Below the pieces are notes generated by a model that was not told where the DNA came from, did no database searches, and saw only the letters and a list, made by a program, of their open reading frames with translations. Position numbers and translations under genes: made by a program. Positions 60,199 to 64,000 of a stretch of DNA of 64,000 nt are shown one piece after another. Each line of letters opens with the position of its first letter. The first letter of the stretch is position 1. The DNA lies in the NCBI GenBank assembly GCA_016718315.1, contig JADKDV010000001.1, forward strand, positions 744,001 to 808,000. The letters are read 5' to 3'. This DNA comes from Candidatus Obscuribacter sp. GTDB taxonomy: Bacteria > Cyanobacteriota > Vampirovibrionia > Obscuribacterales > Obscuribacteraceae.

Positions 60199-61107
60199 AT
60201 GAAAATCGCCTTAGCCGGAGCCAGCGGCATGATTGGCACAGCGCTTACAGAGTACCTCAAGAGTAGAGGTGATGTCGTAGTCGCGCTCAAACGCAACCCC
60301 GACAGTAAGACACAGCCATTTCTTGGCGTCGACCCGGACTATTTGATGGAGTTTGACGCTGTCATCAATTTGGCAGGAGAAAACATCGCAGCCAAAAGAT
60401 GGTCCGATGAACAAAAAAAACTTATCCTCGACAGTCGAGTAGAAGCCACAGAATTTTTAGCTCGCACACTAGCTAAGACCAAAGGTAAGCCTCAAGTTTT
60501 TATCAGTGGTTCGGCTATTGGCTATTACGGCAATCGCAATGATGAAGTAATTGATGAAAGCAGCTCAGTGGGCAAAGGCTTCCTCGCCGATGTTTGCAAA
60601 GCCTGGGAAGGTGCTGCAGATCATGCCTGCCGAGATGGACTGCGCATTGTCAAATTGCGCACCGGAGTCGTCCTGGGCAAATCAGGTGGTGCACTGGCCA
60701 AGATGCTTCTGCCATTTCAGATGGGAGCCGGCGGCATCCTCGGTAGTGGCAAACAATATATGAGCTGGATAGCACTGGCCGATGCTGTGAGAGTGATTGA
60801 CTTTATCCTCAAAAGTAGCGATATCACTGGTCCGGTCAATATGACCGCACCACATCCAGTGACAAACGCTGAGTTTACTGCAGCCATGGGTAAGGTTTTG
60901 CACAGACCGGCTGTGCTACCAGCTCCAGCCTTTGCTCTTAAGGTCATCCTCGGTCAGATGGCCGAAGAGATGCTTTTGGAAGGAGCAAAAGTGATGCCAC
61001 GCAAACTGGAAAAAGCAGGCTTCAAATTTGACTATGGCAATCTCAATGCCGCCCTTAGTGCCGAAATATCTGGAGAAGCTGCCATCAAACATTTGCAAAC
61101 AGTATAG
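60199..61107 (+). CDS. Nucleoside-diphosphate-sugar epimerase-like protein (YfcH type)
   Basis: 302 residues. The NAD(P)-binding motif is 'IALAGASGMIGTALTEYL' and the family marks are 'VINLAGENIAAKRWSDEQKKLILDSR', 'VFISGSAIGYYGNR' and 'GPVNMTAPHPVTNAEFT'. The group (TIGR01777/YfcH) is an extended SDR of unclear substrate; E. coli YfcH is one member. ATG follows AGCAGGAG by nine bases. It is monocistronic by layout, 70 bases before the LOV kinase. Confidence 0.9.
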   Translation: MKIALAGASGMIGTALTEYLKSRGDVVVALKRNPDSKTQPFLGVDPDYLMEFDAVINLAGENIAAKRWSDEQKKLILDSRVEATEFLARTLAKTKGKPQVFISGSAIGYYGNRNDEVIDESSSVGKGFLADVCKAWEGAADHACRDGLRIVKLRTGVVLGKSGGALAKMLLPFQMGAGGILGSGKQYMSWIALADAVRVIDFILKSSDITGPVNMTAPHPVTNAEFTAAMGKVLHRPAVLPAPAFALKVILGQMAEEMLLEGAKVMPRKLEKAGFKFDYGNLNAALSAEISGEAAIKHLQTV

Positions 61108-61177
61108 ATGATCGTGTGTTTTTGCCACTAGTGCTATTTACAAACAGGCTGGCTTAGCCATTCCTTGAGGAGTTACC

Positions 61178-62386
61178 TTGAAACCGACATCCCAATCTGG
61201 AGATAAGACCGACGGGCAATCGGTAGAAGAGCTTGTCACCAGGCTGGGTATCATATCGGTAGCGACCAGTGACGACGCCAGAGAATTAGATCATTACGGC
61301 AGCGAAAAAGATGAGCAATTGCTCTTACTTAAACGCGCTGTCGAATCAGCTCGCAATGGTGTCTGCATCACAAATCCGCGTTTGCCAGATAATCCTATTA
61401 TCTATGTCAATGACGCATTTTTGGAGATGACTGGCTTTAGCAAGCATCAGATACTTGGTCGCAACTGCCGTTTTTTGCAAAGAGACGACCGTGATCAAAT
61501 CGAGATAGACGCACTGAGACAGGCTATCCGCAATGAGCAGCCGATAACTATCACACTCAAAAACTATCGCCGAGATGGTTCGCTCTTTTACAATGAGCTG
61601 ACTGTCTCTCCGGTACACGATGAGAGAGGTCGATTAATAAACTTTGTCGGCATCCAAAATGATATTACTCCGCGCAAAGACGCTGAGCGCAGAGTATCAG
61701 AATTTTATTCGGTTATTTCTCATGAGCTGCGTACTCCTCTAACTGCTATCAACGGCGCACTGAGTGTGATTGCCGACGGCTCGGCCGGCAAGGTCAATAG
61801 CCAGGTATTGAGGATGGTGCAAATCGCCCAAGAAAATTCGGAGCGACTTATACGACTTATCTCAGATATTCTCGACTGGAAAAAAATCGAAGCAGGCAAG
61901 TTTAAACTCAGCCTCATCGATACTCCTCCAGAGCTATTGGTAAATAGCGTCATTGCCGCAGCACGTCCTCTGGCTTTTGCCAAAAAGATAATTTTGCAAA
62001 AGGAGATTCTTTCAAACATACCAGTTTGCTTAGATGTAGATCGCACAACGCAAATATTGACCAATCTTGTCGACAACGCAATTAAGTTTTCGCCAAATGG
62101 TGCAATCGTAATAATTAGAGTAGAAATGATGGGGAACGATACAACCAGATTTAGTGTCATAGACAAGGGATCTGGTATAGCTCCTGAGCAGGCAGGCAAG
62201 CTATTCAAACTCTTTCAACAACTTGACTCCTCTGACAGTCGTAAAAAAGGTGGGACAGGGCTCGGACTGGCAATTTGTAAATCGCTGGTGGAATTACACG
62301 GCGGTCAAATTGGCTTAGTCAGTGAGCCTGGAGAAGGTACTACCTTCTGGTTTGATTTTTATACAAATAAGGGAGCCCCTAAATGA
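61178..62386 (+). CDS. LOV-domain histidine kinase
   Basis: 402 residues from a TTG six bases after GGAG. A LOV (light-oxygen-voltage) PAS domain spans ~55-165: 'IIYVNDAFLEMTGFS', C97 in 'GRNCRFLQ', 'NYRRDGSLFYNELTVSP' and 'FVGIQNDIT' retain the FMN-contact Asn and Gln residues and the photoadduct Cys. A HisKA domain follows (H182 in 'VISHELRTPL') and HATPase ('NLVDNAIKFS', 'DKGSGIAPE', 'GGTGLGLAI'). No transmembrane segment, so it is cytosolic. It should respond to blue light by autophosphorylation. It precedes a sigma factor by 25 bases, hence a plausible two-gene unit. Confidence 0.93.
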   Translation: MKPTSQSGDKTDGQSVEELVTRLGIISVATSDDARELDHYGSEKDEQLLLLKRAVESARNGVCITNPRLPDNPIIYVNDAFLEMTGFSKHQILGRNCRFLQRDDRDQIEIDALRQAIRNEQPITITLKNYRRDGSLFYNELTVSPVHDERGRLINFVGIQNDITPRKDAERRVSEFYSVISHELRTPLTAINGALSVIADGSAGKVNSQVLRMVQIAQENSERLIRLISDILDWKKIEAGKFKLSLIDTPPELLVNSVIAAARPLAFAKKIILQKEILSNIPVCLDVDRTTQILTNLVDNAIKFSPNGAIVIIRVEMMGNDTTRFSVIDKGSGIAPEQAGKLFKLFQQLDSSDSRKKGGTGLGLAICKSLVELHGGQIGLVSEPGEGTTFWFDFYTNKGAPK

Positions 62387-62411
62387 GGCTTTGAAATAGG
62401 CAGGTAACATC

Positions 62412-63536
62412 ATGTCTGAAGCATACGGATTCAAATCTAGCTATAACCAGTATTCACCCGGTAAAAGGTCCAGAAGCCTTGAAGGCCGCAGTTATAGCAA
62501 AACAGATAAATCAATTAGATTGTCTGAGGATTTTACACCGGGTGGAGAAATGCTCCTAGATTCGCCCTGGACCGAACCCGAGATAGAACTAGACGTAGCA
62601 AAGACAGCCGACCTTGATGTCGCCCTCGAAGATAGCGAAGTAGAGGAAGAAGAACCAGATCTCAAAGTGCGCGCGCTGAAACGCAAAAACGCAGTGCTGG
62701 GCGAAGCCAGTGCTAGTGAACCAGCCTTTTATGCCTATCTCCAAAACGTAGGACGCAACACTCTACTTAAGGCTGATGAAGAAAAAGAACTCGGCCGCAA
62801 GATAAAAGAAGGTAATCAAGACGCTCTTAACTTGTTAATCAGGAGCAACTTACGACTGGTTGTAAGCATCGCCAAAAGATTCCGCAATCAGGGTCTCGAT
62901 ATGGAAGACCTGGTGCAAGAAGGCAATATCGGTCTGATTCATGCAGCCCGCAAGTTTGATTTCACCATGGGCAATCGGTTTTCGACCTATGCTACATGGT
63001 GGATCAGACAAGCCGTGATGAGAGCTATCGCCAATAAGGGTCGCACAATTCGCATCCCGGTCCATACTAGAGGGCAGATAACCAGGCTCAAAAGATGTGC
63101 CCGTGAGTATCACCAAAAGCTCGGTCGTTATCCCACCGAAGAAGAACTGGCAAGAGAAACCGAGATGGACGTGAGCGAAGTTAAACGCTTACTTAGTGGG
63201 CTGTCTAATATTCTCTCGCTTGATGAAGGCATACCTGGCAATGACAAAGAGTCAATTGGTAGCTTTATCGAGGACGATCTCAGCGCCAAACCAGAGAGCG
63301 AAGCTGAAGCAGCGTTATTGCGCAAGACCATTGCACGTCTGACCCGTCACCTCTCCCCTATCGAATCTGAGACAGTTAGCTATCTCTACGGTCTCAAGGG
63401 CGGTATTGCCTGTGACACAAAGATGGTGGCCGACCTGCTCAAAATAGACGTACAAGAAGTAAGACGCATCCAAAAACGGTCGCTCAAGCGCATGCGCAGA
63501 CACTTATACAACTCATCAATCGATGACTTTGTCTAA
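62412..63536 (+). CDS. RNA polymerase sigma-70 family factor
   Basis: 374 residues. Polar N-terminus (1-95, without the large region 1.1 of E. coli RpoD), region 1.2 (about 103-135), region 2 (137-210: 'NLRLVVSIAKRFRNQGLD', 'FSTYATWWIRQAVMRAI'), region 3 (about 215-290) and region 4 (about 305-365). Regions 2.3-2.4 match primary/group 2 sigma factors, so a TATAAT-type -10 is expected. In region 4.2 the recognition helix reads 'DVQEVRRIQKRSLKRM' instead of the usual 'TRERIRQIE', so the -35 contact is probably different. ATG follows AGGT. Confidence 0.93.
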   Translation: MSEAYGFKSSYNQYSPGKRSRSLEGRSYSKTDKSIRLSEDFTPGGEMLLDSPWTEPEIELDVAKTADLDVALEDSEVEEEEPDLKVRALKRKNAVLGEASASEPAFYAYLQNVGRNTLLKADEEKELGRKIKEGNQDALNLLIRSNLRLVVSIAKRFRNQGLDMEDLVQEGNIGLIHAARKFDFTMGNRFSTYATWWIRQAVMRAIANKGRTIRIPVHTRGQITRLKRCAREYHQKLGRYPTEEELARETEMDVSEVKRLLSGLSNILSLDEGIPGNDKESIGSFIEDDLSAKPESEAEAALLRKTIARLTRHLSPIESETVSYLYGLKGGIACDTKMVADLLKIDVQEVRRIQKRSLKRMRRHLYNSSIDDFV

Positions 63537-63580
63537 GGTTAAAACAGCCCGGATTAGGTAACGAAATCTTAACCCTACCC

Positions 63581-63600
63581 CCTTTGCATATACGCAAAGG
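63581..63600 (+). repeat. Small hairpin after the sigma-factor gene
   Basis: CCTTTGC (63581-63587) and GCAAAGG (63594-63600) form a 7-base stem with loop ATATAC. A second short stem, CCCTA/TAGGG (63611-63615, 63621-63625), follows and covers the AGGGG that could serve as ribosome site for the next small ORF. No T-run follows either, so neither is a standard terminator. Confidence 0.4.
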
Positions 63601-63638
63601 AGCATAATTTCCCTACTCATTAGGGGTCAAAAGTATTT

Positions 63639-63746
63639 ATGACACTGCTCAGTGTGGCAATTGTGTTGGCTATAACTGTACTCACAACTCTGATAAATGA
63701 TTATTTGCCTGTCGGTGGCGAATACATCGAAGATGGATTTAAATAG
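63639..63746 (+). CDS. Putative 35-residue membrane peptide
   Basis: ATG 63639 opens a 35-residue frame: one hydrophobic helix ('LLSVAIVLAITVLTTLI') and a polar, acidic end (NDYLPVGGEYIEDGFK). AGGGG lies 12 bases upstream, somewhat far, and can pair in a small hairpin. After the stop a GCACC-GGTGC stem (63746-63761) could be a weak terminator. A single-span small protein is plausible but unproven. Confidence 0.45.
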   Translation: MTLLSVAIVLAITVLTTLINDYLPVGGEYIEDGFK

Positions 63747-63845
63747 CACCGCATTTGGTGCAACAAAAGGTAATTAGTTTTAACTGTTTAGCTCTCACTG
63801 TCGATTGTGGGAATAAATACTTTTGTAGATTGGTTATTTTGACCA

Positions 63846-63875
63846 TTGACAAAAGACTAAGCTCGCCCTTATCCT
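63846..63875 (+). promoter_or_regulatory. Sigma-70 promoter candidate upstream of a truncated gene
   Basis: TTGACA (63846-63851) and TATCCT (63870-63875) are 18 bases apart. It would start a transcript near 63882, just ahead of the open frame at 63900. Confidence 0.45.
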
Positions 63876-63899
63876 GAGATCAGTATTGGAGTGAGGACG

Positions 63900-64000
63900 A
63901 TGAGATCCATTTACACGACTGCCTTAAATACGCATCAGCTGCCGGGACAGATGTCCGGCAAGTCCGTGCGTGGTTTTAAGTCGTTGTATTGCTTCAATAG
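63900..64000 (+). CDS. 5' end of an unidentified gene (cut by the window)
   Basis: An ATG eight bases after GGAG opens a frame that continues to the window end: 33 codons beginning 'MRSIYTTALNTHQLPGQMS'. It is polar with no recognisable motif. The ribosome site and the promoter at 63846 support a real gene. Confidence 0.45.
   Translation, partial: MRSIYTTALNTHQLPGQMSGKSVRGFKSLYCFN

Overview
The window looks like chromosomal DNA from a Gram-negative-type bacterium of roughly 50% GC. My best guess is the non-photosynthetic sister group of Cyanobacteria (Vampirovibrionia/Melainabacteria, perhaps an Obscuribacter relative). This is inference from the efp-accB-accC gene order, a cyanobacterial-style sigma-70 factor, POTRA and lipoprotein envelope genes, and an unusual wealth of TPR, caspase-like and Ser/Thr-kinase proteins. 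No search could be run. I see no prophage, insertion sequence, CRISPR array or rRNA.

Layout. 0-7.4 kb: POTRA-only protein, proline-rich secreted protein, aldehyde dehydrogenase with a clear terminator, thymidylate kinase, small secreted or membrane proteins and a large TPR protein. 7.4-13 kb: tRNA-Met(CAT), then the efp-accB-accC operon divergent from valS. 13-20.5 kb: kelch-type lipoprotein, a permease broken by a frameshift, a receiver-histidine kinase protein, a NarL-type regulator and penicillin-binding protein 1A. 20.5-28.4 kb: FAD monooxygenase, an exonuclease-like protein, a TPR-matrixin metalloprotease and an EF-hand/calpain-like protein. 28.4-32.9 kb: an operon of a RecB-nuclease/XPD-like helicase and an exonuclease/GIY-YIG fusion. 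33-43 kb: two alpha/beta-hydrolase plus caspase-TPR gene pairs flanking dnaK. 43-47.7 kb: degenerate GGDEF protein with a lipoprotein, then a FadB-like enzyme with a new N-terminal region. 48-57.9 kb: quinone oxidoreductase, ribokinase, TPR proteins, a giant low-complexity LysM protein, a membrane Ser/Thr kinase and a thioredoxin-like protein. 58-64 kb: low-complexity protein, OmpR-type regulator, YfcH-type epimerase, a LOV-domain histidine kinase followed by a sigma factor, and small unannotated ORFs.

The most interesting signal is at 33.3-43.1 kb. On each side of dnaK lies a two-gene unit of one secreted alpha/beta hydrolase and one caspase-fold/TPR protein. On the left the caspase keeps its His/Cys dyad, but the hydrolase nucleophile Ser is Ala. 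On the right the hydrolase keeps its Ser, but the caspase Cys is Pro. So each unit has one live and one dead enzyme, in opposite combination. The window also holds a calpain-like domain, an exonuclease domain and a GGDEF domain with lost catalytic residues, so pseudoenzymes are a recurring theme.

A second theme is arrays of degenerate short repeats that begin at or near stop codons (after the small ORF at 47.9 kb, at the end of ribokinase, and after the thioredoxin-like gene, where the array runs into the start of the Ser/Thr kinase). Their units differ from array to array.
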